Assembly: GCF_005144885.1 (NCBI RefSeq)
Contig: NZ_CP039690.1
Span: 5,097,001-5,161,000 of the forward strand
Direction: 5' to 3'
Length of the DNA stretch: 64,000 bases
From: Phreatobacter stygius
GTDB taxonomy: Bacteria; Pseudomonadota; Alphaproteobacteria; Rhizobiales; Phreatobacteraceae
The notes under the pieces: model-generated
Database searches by the model: none
Told to the model about the DNA's origin: nothing
Seen by the model: only the letters and a program-made list of their open reading frames with translations
In this document: positions 26,792 to 37,033 of the stretch, piece after piece
How the letters are laid out: the number at the start of each line of letters is the position of its first letter
How positions within the stretch are numbered: the stretch's first letter is position 1
Made by a program: the position numbers and the translations under genes

Positions 26792-27220
26792 ATGGGCTAT
26801 TTCTGGCTGAAAGCCTTTCACGTCGCGGCGATCGTCACCTGGACCGGCGGCATGTTGATCAATGCCCTGGCCCTGTCCTTGCTCGCGGCGAAACCGCAAC
26901 CCCATTCTCCCTCGGATTCAGGCCTGCTCGCGGCGGTGCGCCGATGGGACGGGACGGTCACGACGCCGGCCATGGGGCTGGCCTGGACGTTGGGGCTCGC
27001 CATGGTCGTCTGGGCCGGGTGGTATTCCTCGCCCTGGTTTCTCGCCAAGCTGGTGATCGTGACCGCGCTGACGGCCCTGCACGGCATGCAGGGCGGCGCG
27101 CTCAGGCGCATGGCGGGCGACGCCGGTGGCGAGCTTGCCGCCCCGCTGCGCCTGTCCGGACCGCTGACGCTGGTGGCGGTCATGATCATCGCGGTCCTGG
27201 TGGTCATCAAACCGTTTTAG
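26792..27220 (+). CDS. CopD/HemJ-like four-helix membrane protein
   Basis: 142 residues with four hydrophobic helices. It starts with the pattern WLKAFHVAAIVTWTGGM, containing the His found in the first helix of HemJ (protoporphyrinogen oxidase) and CopD-like proteins, and has RWDGTVTTPAMGLAWTLGL and LKI-like FLAKLVIVTALTALHGMQGG further on. It is shorter than typical HemJ but of the same fold class. Haem or copper involvement is suggested by family only. Confidence 0.7.
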   Translation: MGYFWLKAFHVAAIVTWTGGMLINALALSLLAAKPQPHSPSDSGLLAAVRRWDGTVTTPAMGLAWTLGLAMVVWAGWYSSPWFLAKLVIVTALTALHGMQGGALRRMAGDAGGELAAPLRLSGPLTLVAVMIIAVLVVIKPF

Positions 27221-27350
27221 GCGGCGGCCAGGATGCCTGAGGCAAGAGCGCGAATTGCCGCGCCTGCCGGCCCTGGTGCCGCACTGCAGCATACGTGTAA
27301 GTTCCGACCCGGCCGCAACCGAGAGCGGCGGGCGAGCGCGAGGACGACAG

Positions 27351-28346
27351 GTGAGCATCGGACTGATCGCACTTCTGGACGACGTCGCAGCCATCGCCAA
27401 GGTTGCGGCGGCATCGCTCGATGATGTCGCGACCCAGGCCGTCAAGGCGGGTGCCAAGGCGGCCGGCGTGGTCATCGACGATGCCGCCGTCACGCCACGT
27501 TATGTCACCGGCTTCTCCGCCGAGCGCGAATTGCCGATCGTCGGCAAGATCGCCTGGGGGTCGCTGCGCAACAAGCTTCTGTTCCTGCTGCCGGCCGCGC
27601 TTGGCCTCGCCTTCTTCGCGCCCGCCGCGATCACGCCGCTCCTGATGATCGGCGGCGCCTACCTTTGCTATGAGGGCACCGAAAAGGTGTTCGAAGCGGT
27701 GCTGCCGCATCATGCCGAGCAGCACGAGGCCGAGATCGGCACGGTGGCGCTGGCGCCGGCAAGTGTCGAGGACGAGAAGGTCTCGAGCGCCATCAAGACC
27801 GATTTCATTCTCTCGGCCGAGATCATGGCGATCACCCTGGCCGCAGTCCCGGGCAGCGGCTTCTGGATCCAGGCCATGGTCCTAGCGGTCGTCGGCATAG
27901 CGATCACGGTCGCGGTCTACGGCACGGTCGCCCTGATCGTGAAGGCCGACGACATCGGCATCGCGCTGGCCAGGAACGGCTCGACATCGGTCTTCGGCAG
28001 CCTCACGCGGGCGTTCGGACGTGCGCTGGTTCTGGCCATGCCGGTCTTCGTCAAGGTGCTCGGCGTCGTCGGCACCGCCGCGATGATCTGGGTCGGCGGC
28101 GGCATCATCGTGCACGGGCTCGAAACCTACGGCCTGCCGCAGATCGCCCATGTCATCCATGACGCGGCCGTCGCCGTCGCGCTGGTCCTGCCGACCGGGC
28201 TCGCCGGCTTCATCGAATGGCTGGTCACGGCGGCCGGCTCCGGGGCGATTGGCCTGGTGCTCGGCGCGCTGCTCATTCCCGTCGTCGGCTATGTGCTGGC
28301 GCCGGCCTGGAAGCAGGTCAAGGCGCTGCGCCGCCAGACGGCGTGA
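27351..28346 (+). CDS. DUF808 (YedI-like) inner-membrane protein
   Basis: 331 residues from GTG 27351 (AGGACGA upstream); the open frame continues upstream, but homology begins at GLIALLDDVAAIAKVAAASLDDV, the characteristic DUF808 opening. Several membrane helices follow, with the conserved YLCYEGTEKVFEA and TDFILSAEIMAITLA. E. coli YedI is the model member; no function is established. It ends in a strong hairpin shared with the convergent tautomerase gene. Confidence 0.87.
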   Translation: MSIGLIALLDDVAAIAKVAAASLDDVATQAVKAGAKAAGVVIDDAAVTPRYVTGFSAERELPIVGKIAWGSLRNKLLFLLPAALGLAFFAPAAITPLLMIGGAYLCYEGTEKVFEAVLPHHAEQHEAEIGTVALAPASVEDEKVSSAIKTDFILSAEIMAITLAAVPGSGFWIQAMVLAVVGIAITVAVYGTVALIVKADDIGIALARNGSTSVFGSLTRAFGRALVLAMPVFVKVLGVVGTAAMIWVGGGIIVHGLETYGLPQIAHVIHDAAVAVALVLPTGLAGFIEWLVTAAGSGAIGLVLGALLIPVVGYVLAPAWKQVKALRRQTA

Positions 28347-28347
28347 C

Positions 28348-28368
28348 GGGCCGGCGTCGCGCCGGCCC
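28348..28368. terminator. Bidirectional hairpin terminator candidate
   Basis: Perfect 9-bp stem GGGCCGGCG/CGCCGGCCC with a TCG loop, directly after the DUF808 stop and before the convergent tautomerase gene end. There is no T-tract, as is common in GC-rich genomes. Confidence 0.55.
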
Positions 28369-28375
28369 CCGATCC

Positions 28376-28762
28376 TCAGGCCGTCGCATATTGCGCGATG
28401 CCGTTGCCGAACGACCAGTTCTCCTTGCGCACCTCGACCAGGCCAATGAACAGGTCCTCCCGGCGGAGCTTCAGCTTTTCATGCAGGCCATTGGCGACGG
28501 CCTCGTAGAAGGCCTTCTTCATCTCCACCGTGCGCCCCTCATTGAGCGTCACCTGAAGGATGATCAGGTCGTCGGAGCGCTCGATGCCGAGATAGGTCCT
28601 GTCGGCAATGAAATTGTCCGGTTCGTGTTCGGTGACGAGCTGGAAGCGGTCGTTCTCGGGCACGTTGAGGGTGGCGCGCATGGCGTCATAGACGACGTCG
28701 CCGACCGTCTTGCGGAATGCGGCGCTCTTGCCCTTGATCAGTTCGATGCGAACGAGCGGCAT
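28376..28762 (-). CDS. Tautomerase family protein
   Basis: 128 residues beginning MPLVRIELIKGKS, which leaves the catalytic Pro at position 1 after Met removal, the hallmark of 4-oxalocrotonate tautomerase-like enzymes. The body resembles two linked half-domains (AMRATLNVPENDRF and EDLFIGLVEVRKENWSFG). Substrate unknown. It lies downstream of the MFS gene (35-bp gap, same strand) and may belong to the MarR-controlled transcript. Confidence 0.87.
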   Translation of the reverse strand: MPLVRIELIKGKSAAFRKTVGDVVYDAMRATLNVPENDRFQLVTEHEPDNFIADRTYLGIERSDDLIILQVTLNEGRTVEMKKAFYEAVANGLHEKLKLRREDLFIGLVEVRKENWSFGNGIAQYATA

Positions 28763-28797
28763 GGTTCTGGCCTTTCTTGCTGGGGTGGGGTGGAGGA

Positions 28798-30120
28798 TCA
28801 GGTTGCCGGCGCGGGTTGCGGTTCCGGTTTGGCCTGGTGGGTCAGCGACATGACCAGCATGGCGGCGACCAGGCAGAAGGCGCCGGCGACATAAAGCGCC
28901 GGCAAATAAGTGGCGAATTCGGTGCGCGTCGCGCCGGCGCCAAAGGCGGCCGTCGCGGCGCCGAGCTGGTGGCCGGCGAAGACCCAGCCGAAGACCAGCG
29001 TTGCCCGTTCGGGACCAAAGCGCTCGGCCGCGAGCTTGACCGTCGGCGGCACCGTCGCCACCCAGTCGAGGCCGTAGAACACGGCAAAGATCGACAGGCC
29101 GTAGAGCGTGAAATCGGTGAACGGCAGGTAGATCAGCGACAGGCCTCGCAGGCCATAGAACCAGAACAGCAGCCAGCGGTTATCGTAGCGGTCGGACAGC
29201 CAGCCGGCGAGGATGGTCCCGACGAAGTCGAACACGCCGATGACTGCGAGCATGCCGGCGGCGCCGACGGGCGCCACGCCGAAATCGCCGCAAAGCGTGA
29301 TCCAATGGGTCTGGATCAGGCCATTGGTGCTGAGCCCGCAAATGAAGAAAGTGGCGAACAGCACCCAGAACGTATAGGTCCGCGCCGCGTCGCGCAGTGC
29401 GATCAGCGGCGACAGCAGGAGGGTGGCGAGCCCCTGCTGGCGGGCTGGCGCGTCGGCCACCGCCGCCTCGCCATAGCGCGGCAATGCGACATCGGCTGGA
29501 GCGTCGCGCATCAGGAAGAACACCGCCGTCAGCGCCAGCATCAGCATGGCCAGGACGAAGACCAGCGCGGCCCGCCAGCCGATCTGGCTGGTCAAGGCCG
29601 CCAGCAGCGGCAGAAAGACCAGCTGGCCGGTCGCGGTGCTGGCCGTCAGCATGCCGACGACCAGTCCGCGGCGGGCGGAAAACCAGCGTGTCGCGACGCT
29701 GGCGCCGAGCACCAGGGCGGTCATTCCCGTGCCGAGGCCGACAACCACGCCCCACAGGAGAACCAGTTGCCAGACCTCGGTCATGACGAACGAGCCGAGA
29801 AGACCGGCCGAGATCAGCGCGAGTGCGACGACCACGACGTTCCTGATGCCGAAACGGTTCATGAAGGCCGCGGCGAACGGCCCGATCAGCCCGAACAGCA
29901 CCAGGCGAACCGCCAGCGCGAAGGAAATATCGGCATTCTGCCAGCCGAATTCGCGCTGCAACGGCTCGATCATCACGCCGGCCGAGCCCATCGCGCCGGC
30001 TGTTGCGAGCATGGTCAGGAAGGTTGTGGCGATGACGACCCAGCCATAATGAACGTTCCTGCGCTGCAGGCCCGCGGCCAGGCGGGTCGACAATTCAGAG
30101 GTCTTGTTCGAATGCGTCAC
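28798..30120 (-). CDS. MFS transporter
   Basis: 440 residues from GTG 30120 (AAAGG upstream). Twelve hydrophobic segments with MFS motifs, e.g. the loop after helix 2 (MNRFGIRNV) and AGWLSDRYDNRW in the second half. It resembles oxalate/formate- or monocarboxylate-type permeases. It is preceded by a palindrome identical, apart from the centre, to one before the marR gene just upstream, indicating MarR control. Substrate unknown. Confidence 0.88.
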   Translation of the reverse strand: MTHSNKTSELSTRLAAGLQRRNVHYGWVVIATTFLTMLATAGAMGSAGVMIEPLQREFGWQNADISFALAVRLVLFGLIGPFAAAFMNRFGIRNVVVVALALISAGLLGSFVMTEVWQLVLLWGVVVGLGTGMTALVLGASVATRWFSARRGLVVGMLTASTATGQLVFLPLLAALTSQIGWRAALVFVLAMLMLALTAVFFLMRDAPADVALPRYGEAAVADAPARQQGLATLLLSPLIALRDAARTYTFWVLFATFFICGLSTNGLIQTHWITLCGDFGVAPVGAAGMLAVIGVFDFVGTILAGWLSDRYDNRWLLFWFYGLRGLSLIYLPFTDFTLYGLSIFAVFYGLDWVATVPPTVKLAAERFGPERATLVFGWVFAGHQLGAATAAFGAGATRTEFATYLPALYVAGAFCLVAAMLVMSLTHQAKPEPQPAPAT

Positions 30121-30165
30121 GGCGGAGCCTTTCAATGATCCCGGCGGCACGGGCCTAAGTGATAT

Positions 30166-30183
30166 TACGGGTAGATACCCGTA
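30166..30183. promoter_or_regulatory. MarR operator 1 (upstream of the MFS gene)
   Basis: Perfect inverted repeat TACGGGTA (30166-30173) and TACCCGTA (30176-30183) around GA, 46 bp upstream of the MFS start. Its 14-bp core differs by one base from the marR palindrome at 30600-30613. Confidence 0.75.
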
Positions 30184-30196
30184 TTTGAGCGGCAAA

Positions 30197-30595
30197 TCAT
30201 AACGCCTGGATGAGCGTGCGCAGCTGCTTGGCGGCGTCCGCCCCGAGCATGGATTCGATCTTCTCCTGGGCCTGATCCCAAAGCGGCGCGCCTTCGGCGA
30301 GGATGCGCTGGCCATGGTCGCTCAGCACCAGCGTGGCTTCGCGCTGGTCGCGGGCGGGAACCGTCCGAACCAGGTTCATTCGCTCGAGCACCTTGGCATT
30401 GCGGCCAACCGTCGACCGGTCGAGCTCGGTCAACCGGCCGAGCTCGGTCAGCGACACGGGCGCCGCCCGGGCGATCCGCCTGAGCATGCTGAACTGGGCG
30501 ATATTGATGCCGAGCGAGGCGAGCGCTTCGTCATAGATCGCCGAGGTCTTGCGGGCCGCGGTTCGCAGCAGGATGCAGTAGCAATCACCAGCCAT
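30197..30595 (-). CDS. MarR-family regulator
   Basis: 132 residues from ATG 30595 (MAGDCYCILLRTAARK). The winged helix is clear (VSLTELGRLTELDRSTVGRNAKVLERMNLV, wing ARDQREATLVLS). Two early cysteines (C5, C7) could act in redox sensing as in OhrR-like proteins, though that is speculative. A perfect 14-bp palindrome covers its ribosome-binding region, and a near-identical copy precedes the downstream MFS gene, so it likely represses itself and the transporter. Confidence 0.9.
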   Translation of the reverse strand: MAGDCYCILLRTAARKTSAIYDEALASLGINIAQFSMLRRIARAAPVSLTELGRLTELDRSTVGRNAKVLERMNLVRTVPARDQREATLVLSDHGQRILAEGAPLWDQAQEKIESMLGADAAKQLRTLIQAL

Positions 30596-30599
30596 GACA

Positions 30600-30613
30600 C
30601 GGGTATATACCCG
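30600..30613. promoter_or_regulatory. MarR operator 2 (autoregulatory)
   Basis: Perfect 14-bp palindrome CGGGTATATACCCG, ending five bases before the marR ATG (minus strand), so bound protein would block translation start or promoter escape. Same core as the site at 30166-30183. Confidence 0.75.
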
Positions 30614-30769
30614 CAATGATCGCAAGGCAAGCGCGCCTCGTGGGGCGCGGATGTCCGGCGGAACAGGCGCGGGCGCCATTGGCCGGTCCTCGCATTTTTT
30701 TTCGAGGGCCGTGTCGATACCGCGTCACGCCGTTCGTCCTAGGATCGAAGCCAACGAGAGGAGCCCTTC

Positions 30770-31201
30770 ATGCCTAAGCTGATTTTCATCAATTTGCCGG
30801 TCACCGACCTCAAGCGCGCGACCGCTTTCTACCAGGCCGTCGGCGCCGCGAAGAACCCGCAATTCTCCGACGATACCGGGTCCTGCATGGTCTTTTCCGA
30901 GACCATCCACACCATGCTGCTGACCCACGACAAGTTCCGCCAGTTCACCTCCAAGCCGATCAGCGACGCCAAGACGACCAACCAGGTGCTGATCTGCATT
31001 TCCGCCGATAGCCGCGACGCGGTCGACGCGATGATCGGCCAGGCGGAAGCTGCCGGCGGCCGTGTCGATCCCTGCCCGCAGCAGGACTACGGCTTCATGT
31101 ATGGCCGCAGTTTCGAGGATCCGGACGGCCATATCTGGGAGGTGATGTGGATGGACCCCGCGGCCGTCGGCGCCGGTGAGGGTGAGACGGCCGCCGCCTG
31201 A
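30770..31201 (+). CDS. VOC-family (glyoxalase/bleomycin resistance-like) protein
   Basis: 143 residues, ribosome site GAGGAG. Two beta-alpha-beta-beta-beta units of the vicinal oxygen chelate fold: PKLIFINLPVTDLKRATAFYQAVG at the start and YGRSFEDPDGHIWEVMWMDP at the end, the latter carrying the usual metal-ligand Glu. The family includes glyoxalases, dioxygenases and resistance proteins; no substrate can be assigned. A second VOC gene follows after 65 bp. Confidence 0.87.
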   Translation: MPKLIFINLPVTDLKRATAFYQAVGAAKNPQFSDDTGSCMVFSETIHTMLLTHDKFRQFTSKPISDAKTTNQVLICISADSRDAVDAMIGQAEAAGGRVDPCPQQDYGFMYGRSFEDPDGHIWEVMWMDPAAVGAGEGETAAA

Positions 31202-31266
31202 TGCCCGTCGCGCCGGGCCGGTTTACGGCCCGGTGCCCCTTCAACGCGAAACGAGGGATCTGACTG

Positions 31267-31743
31267 ATGTCCAAGATCGCACCTTGCCTGTGGTTCGCCA
31301 AGGAAGCCGAAGAGGCGGTGAATTTTTACGTCTCGATCGTCCCGGACTCGCGCATCAAGCACATCCAGAAGAATGTCGGCGACAGTCCCGGCGGCAAGGA
31401 CGGCAGCGTTCTGGTGGTCGATTTCGTCCTTGCCGGCCAGAGCTTCATGGCGCTCAACGGCGGCACGCCCATGGACTATACCCACGCCATCTCGTTCAAG
31501 ATCGACTGCGCCGACCAGGCCGAGGTCGATCATCTCTGGGACGGCCTGTCCGCCGGCGGCCAGACCGAGCAGTGTGGCTGGCTCAGGGATCGCTATGGCG
31601 TGTCCTGGCAGATCGTGCCGACGGTGCTCACCCAATTGCTCGGCGATCCCGATCGGGCCAAGGCCCAGCGGGTCATGCAAGCCATGCTCGGCATGGTCAA
31701 GCTCGACATTGCCGGCCTGAAAAAGGCCTATGACGGCGGGTGA
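31267..31743 (+). CDS. VOC-family protein, PhnB / 3-demethylubiquinone methyltransferase-like
   Basis: 158 residues. Opens with KIAPCLWFAKEAEEAVNFYVSIVPDSRI and ends with LGMVKLDIAGLKKAYDG, both typical of the PhnB-like subgroup often labelled 3-demethylubiquinone-9 3-methyltransferase; GGQTEQCGWLRDRYGVSWQIVP is the central signature. That label is misleading: the proteins lack an S-adenosylmethionine motif and their activity is unknown. It is probably co-transcribed with the preceding VOC gene. Confidence 0.85.
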   Translation: MSKIAPCLWFAKEAEEAVNFYVSIVPDSRIKHIQKNVGDSPGGKDGSVLVVDFVLAGQSFMALNGGTPMDYTHAISFKIDCADQAEVDHLWDGLSAGGQTEQCGWLRDRYGVSWQIVPTVLTQLLGDPDRAKAQRVMQAMLGMVKLDIAGLKKAYDGG

Positions 31744-31750
31744 TCCGCCG

Positions 31751-31753
<3 letters not shown>
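31731..31753. terminator. Bidirectional hairpin terminator candidate
   Basis: Perfect 9-bp stem TGACGGCGG/CCGCCGTCA with a 5-nt loop, overlapping the convergent ends of the VOC gene and the M32 carboxypeptidase gene. It would serve both strands. Confidence 0.55.
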
Positions 31754-33244
<1,491 letters not shown>

Positions 33245-33361
33245 CACTGTCTCCCATCTGCGGCAAGGCGATGCGGGGATACCGGGTTGTCGCCGACTAT
33301 GCCAGCGGGAGATGCCGTGAGATCGTCCGCGAGGACGGAAAACCTTCGTGCATGTGCGCAA

Positions 33362-33527
33362 ACCCTCTCCCGCTTGCGGGAGAGGGTGGGTCCGTCAGGA
33401 CCCGGGTGAGGGTCTGCAGAGGGCCGCCCTTCATTTCCTACGGAAATGCGCTGATAGCACCGACGCAGCCACCCTCACCCGGCCGCTGCCGCGGCCACCC
33501 TCTCCCACGAAGGCGTGGGCGAGGGTT
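33362..33527. repeat. Rhizobial-type intergenic palindromic repeat (RIME-like)
   Basis: The 321-bp gap 33245-33565 has no gene but contains nested inverted repeats: ACCCTCTCCCGC/GCGGGAGAGGGT (33362-33387), GGCCGC/GCGGCC (33481-33496) and CCCTCTCCCAC with GTGGGCGAGGG (33498-33525). GGGTGAGGGT near 33404 also pairs with ACCCTCACCC near 33470, giving a cloverleaf-like structure. The CCCTCTCCC and GGGTGAGGGT blocks are the familiar modules of RIME-type elements scattered between Rhizobiales genes. Confidence 0.75.
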
Positions 33528-33565
33528 GGCGCGCGTCCTCATCTAGGCGCTCATTCCCAGCGAGC

Positions 33566-34957
33566 TCAGCCCTCCTGCCGCCCGAGCTGGTCGAGCAACG
33601 CCGCGCCGGTGCGGATGCCGTTAACGAAGCAGTCGAGCTTCAGGTTTTCGTTGGGCGCGTGGTTGGCCTCGTCGGCATTGGCATAGGGCACGACGAAGGC
33701 CGGGATGCCGAGGGTCTTGGTGAAGACATAGTCGGGCAGGCTGCCGCCGACGGCCGGATATTCCAAGGGCGTGATCCCTTGCGCGATCTGGATGGCGCGC
33801 CGGATCGTCTCGCCATAAGGCGATTCCAGCGGTGTTTTCGAGGGCAACATGCCGTTGCCGGGCAGGAATTCGACCTCCGGCGCGTGGCGCTTCACATGGG
33901 CCGCGACCTTGGCGAGCACGTCGGCCGGCGTCATCGCCTCGACCAGCCGGATGTCGCATTTGGCGAAGGCCTCGTGCGGCAGCACGGTCTTGGTGCCGGG
34001 GCCGCCATAACCGCCGTGCAGGCCGTTGATGGTCAGGGTCGGATGGAACATCAGCCGCTCGTAATAACCGCGTCCGGCCGGCACATCCAGACGGTCGAGC
34101 CCGAGCTCGGCCTTGACCGTGTCGAGGTCGAGCGGCAGCCGTGCGGCGGCCGCGAGTTCATTGGCGGTCGGCGGGATGACCGCATCGGCGAGACCGTCAA
34201 TGGTGATCTCGCCGGCGGCGTTCTTCATCGTTCCCAGGAGGTGGACGAGGGTCCAGATCGGGTTCGGCGCGACGCCGCCGAAATTGCCGGAATGCAGGTC
34301 GCGGCCGGCGTGGCGGACGCGCAGTTCGAACGAGGCCATGCCGCGCACGCCATAACAGATCGTCGGCGTGCCGGATTCGTGCAGCGGGCCGTCGGCGGTG
34401 ACGACGAAATCGGCCTTCAGCTTGTCGCGGTGTTCGGCGACGAAATCGGCAATGCGCGGGCTGCCGATCTCCTCCTCGCCCTCGAGCAGGAAGATGACGT
34501 TGCAGGGCAGGCGGCCATGCACCGCCAGGTGCGATTCGATGGCGAGCAACTGGGCGAAGTGCTGCCCCTTGTTGTCGCCGATGCCGCGGGCATAGATCCG
34601 CCCGTCGCGGATCGCCGGCTCGAATGGCGGGCTCACCCAGGCCTCCAGCGGGTCCGGCGGCTGGACGTCGTAATGGCCGTAGAGCAGCACGGTCGGCGCG
34701 CCCGGCGCCTTGTCCCAGCGCCCGAGCACCATGGGGTGGCCGGCCGTCGGGATCGTCTCGGCCGCGAAGCCGAGCTTTTCCAGCATGGCGACGAGCAAGG
34801 CCGCGACCTCGCGGATGCCGATATTCTGGGCGCTGATGCTCGGGTGCCGGACATAGTCCATGACCCGCTGGACGAAGCTGTCCTGGTTGTCGGCGATATG
34901 GGTGAAGACTTTGGCCAGCGCCGCCGATGGCGCCGGCAAGGGGTTGGGTCCGGTCAT
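33566..34957 (-). CDS. M20-family metallopeptidase (dipeptidase-like)
   Basis: 463 residues. Di-zinc M20 motifs are in order: GHYDVQPPDP (first ligand His and catalytic Asp), GIGDNKGQ (bridging Asp), LEGEEEIGS (catalytic Glu), and the C-terminal zinc His in NADEANHAPNE. The lid domain (FELRVRHAGRDLHSGNFGG) is complete. It fits the CNDP/ArgE-like dipeptidase subgroup. It lies 24 bp downstream of hyuA on the same strand and may hydrolyse an amide or peptide bond in the same pathway (inference). Confidence 0.9.
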   Translation of the reverse strand: MTGPNPLPAPSAALAKVFTHIADNQDSFVQRVMDYVRHPSISAQNIGIREVAALLVAMLEKLGFAAETIPTAGHPMVLGRWDKAPGAPTVLLYGHYDVQPPDPLEAWVSPPFEPAIRDGRIYARGIGDNKGQHFAQLLAIESHLAVHGRLPCNVIFLLEGEEEIGSPRIADFVAEHRDKLKADFVVTADGPLHESGTPTICYGVRGMASFELRVRHAGRDLHSGNFGGVAPNPIWTLVHLLGTMKNAAGEITIDGLADAVIPPTANELAAAARLPLDLDTVKAELGLDRLDVPAGRGYYERLMFHPTLTINGLHGGYGGPGTKTVLPHEAFAKCDIRLVEAMTPADVLAKVAAHVKRHAPEVEFLPGNGMLPSKTPLESPYGETIRRAIQIAQGITPLEYPAVGGSLPDYVFTKTLGIPAFVVPYANADEANHAPNENLKLDCFVNGIRTGAALLDQLGRQEG

Positions 34958-34981
34958 CTCGCTGGTCGCCTGTCCTGTCGC

Positions 34982-37033
34982 CTAGTTGTCCTGGCCCGCC
35001 GCCGTCAGCAGGATCGCGCCTGACGTGTGAACCTCGCCCGTCCAGTTTGGCGGCACCAGGGTGGTCGCGTCGAGCTGGCTGATGATGGCCGGCCCGGCGA
35101 AGCGGTCGCCGGCGCCGAAGGCGGCACGATCGAGCAGCGGCACGTCCCGCGCGCCGGACGCGAAATGCACGGTCAGCGAGCCGCTTCGCACCTTGCCGGA
35201 ACCAGCGGCGAGTTGCGCGCGCGGCGGTGGCGGCATCCGGCCGGTTGCCTCGACCCTCAGGGTGACGAGCTCGACCGGCGCCTCCAGGATGAAACCGTAG
35301 AGGCTCTCATGCGCTGCGGCGAAGGCGCTTTCGGTGCGCTCAGCCGTTCCGCACCAGGCCACGGTGACCTCGCCGCCCTGGCCGTGATAGCGCATCAGCG
35401 CGACCCGCGATCGCGACCGGGCGTCGACGGCGACGCCTTCGGCCTCCAGCCAGAGCGCGGCCCGGTCTTCGAGTTCTGCGAAGATCGCCTCGGCGGCAGT
35501 CACGTCAATCGCCCCGGCCTTGGGCAAGGTGCGGCTGAAATCAGCCTTGAGGTCGGCGGCGAGCAGGCCGTCGGCACACAGCACGCCCGGCGCCGGCGGC
35601 ACCAGGACGCGGCTGACGCCGAGCAGTTCGGCGAGCGCGCAGCCGTGCAACGGCCCGGCGCCGCCGAAAGGCAACAGGGTGAAATCCCGCGGGTCGTGAC
35701 CACGCTCGACCGAGACGACGCGCAGCGCGCCGACCATGTGGTTGTCGATGATGGCGAGCACGCCGCGCGCCGCCGCCTCCGGCGTGAGGCCGAGCGGGGC
35801 TGCGACGCAATCGGTGATGACGGCGCGGGCGGCGGCGGCATCCAGCGCCATCCGGCCGCCGAGCAATTCGGCCGGCAGATGGCCGAGCACGACATGGGCA
35901 TCCGTAACGGTTGCCATCCGGCCGCCGCGGCCATAAGCGGCGGGGCCCGGGTCGGCGCCGGCGCTTTGCGGGCCGACGGCGAGCGTGCCGTCGGCGACCC
36001 GCGCGATCGAGCCGCCGCCGGCACCGATGGTGACCATGTCGACCATGGGCAGGGGCAGCGGCCATTCGCCGACATGGCCATGCTGGGTGAGGCTGATCTT
36101 GCCGTCCTTGATCAGGCAGATGTCGGCGCTGGTGCCGCCGATGTCGACGGTGATGATATCGCGGATGCCCGAGGCCGCCGCCACGTCGCGGGCGCCGACG
36201 ACGCCTGCCGCCGGGCCGGAAAGGGCGGTCAGCGCGGGCGCGCGCCGGATCGTCGCGCCGCCGGCGACGCCGCCATTCGACTGCATCAGGAGCAGGGGCG
36301 CGGCGATGCCGGCCTGATCGAGCCGCTGTTCGAGCCGCGACAGGTAGGTCGAGACCCCCGGCATCACCGCCGCATTGAGCACGGTTGCCAGCGACCGCTC
36401 ATATTCGCGCACCACCGGCAGGATATCGACCGATGTGGTCACCGCGACGCCGGGCAGGCATTCCCGGAAGATTTCCGCGACGCGTTCTTCATGGGCTGGA
36501 TTGGCGAAGGAGTGTAGCAGGCAGATCGCCACCGCCGCGACATCCAGCGCGCGGCACTCGTCGGCCGCGGCGCGCGCGCTCGCCTCGTCCAGCGGTTCCA
36601 TGACAACGCCGCCGGGGCCGATGCGCTCCTTGACCTCGAACACGCGGGAGGCCGGCACCGGCCGTTCCGGCTTCACCCAGGCATAAAGATTGGCCCGGCG
36701 CGGGATGTCCTGGCGGCCAATGGCCAGGACATGGCGGAAGCCTGATGTCGTGACCAGGGCGGACCTGGCGCCCTTGCCCTCCAGGATCATGTTGGTGGCG
36801 ACCGTGGTGCCGTGCAGCACGCGTTCCAGGGATGGCGCAGCCTTGCCGGCTTCGGCCAGCGCCAGGCCGACGCCGGTCATGAAGGCCTGCGACGGATCGC
36901 TAGGCACGCTCGGCGTCTTGGCGCGCCAGACCTTGCCGCTGACCGGGTCATGCAAGGCAATGTCGGTGAAGGTGCCGCCGATATCGACGGCGACGGCGAG
37001 ACCGGCCTCAGATGATGGCATCGACATACTCAT
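34982..37033 (-). CDS. hyuA: Hydantoinase/5-oxoprolinase family, subunit A
   Basis: About 683 residues. ATP-dependent amidohydrolase with an actin-like nucleotide fold: AVDIGGTFTDIAL near the start, VLHGTTVATNMILEGKGA, DIGGTSADICL, and LLPFGGAGPLHGCALAELLG. Three in-frame ATGs (37033, 37027, 37021) lie close together, all overlapping the hyuB stop. Together with HyuB it opens cyclic amides (hydantoins, 5-oxoproline, N-methylhydantoin) at the cost of ATP. The exact ring substrate is not predictable. Confidence 0.9.
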   Translation of the reverse strand: MSMSMPSSEAGLAVAVDIGGTFTDIALHDPVSGKVWRAKTPSVPSDPSQAFMTGVGLALAEAGKAAPSLERVLHGTTVATNMILEGKGARSALVTTSGFRHVLAIGRQDIPRRANLYAWVKPERPVPASRVFEVKERIGPGGVVMEPLDEASARAAADECRALDVAAVAICLLHSFANPAHEERVAEIFRECLPGVAVTTSVDILPVVREYERSLATVLNAAVMPGVSTYLSRLEQRLDQAGIAAPLLLMQSNGGVAGGATIRRAPALTALSGPAAGVVGARDVAAASGIRDIITVDIGGTSADICLIKDGKISLTQHGHVGEWPLPLPMVDMVTIGAGGGSIARVADGTLAVGPQSAGADPGPAAYGRGGRMATVTDAHVVLGHLPAELLGGRMALDAAAARAVITDCVAAPLGLTPEAAARGVLAIIDNHMVGALRVVSVERGHDPRDFTLLPFGGAGPLHGCALAELLGVSRVLVPPAPGVLCADGLLAADLKADFSRTLPKAGAIDVTAAEAIFAELEDRAALWLEAEGVAVDARSRSRVALMRYHGQGGEVTVAWCGTAERTESAFAAAHESLYGFILEAPVELVTLRVEATGRMPPPPRAQLAAGSGKVRSGSLTVHFASGARDVPLLDRAAFGAGDRFAGPAIISQLDATTLVPPNWTGEVHTSGAILLTAAGQDN

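Noticed and set aside
31267-31743. True ubiquinone methyltransferase function
   Set aside because: The protein is a VOC-fold PhnB-like protein without an S-adenosylmethionine-binding motif; the common label is a transfer error.
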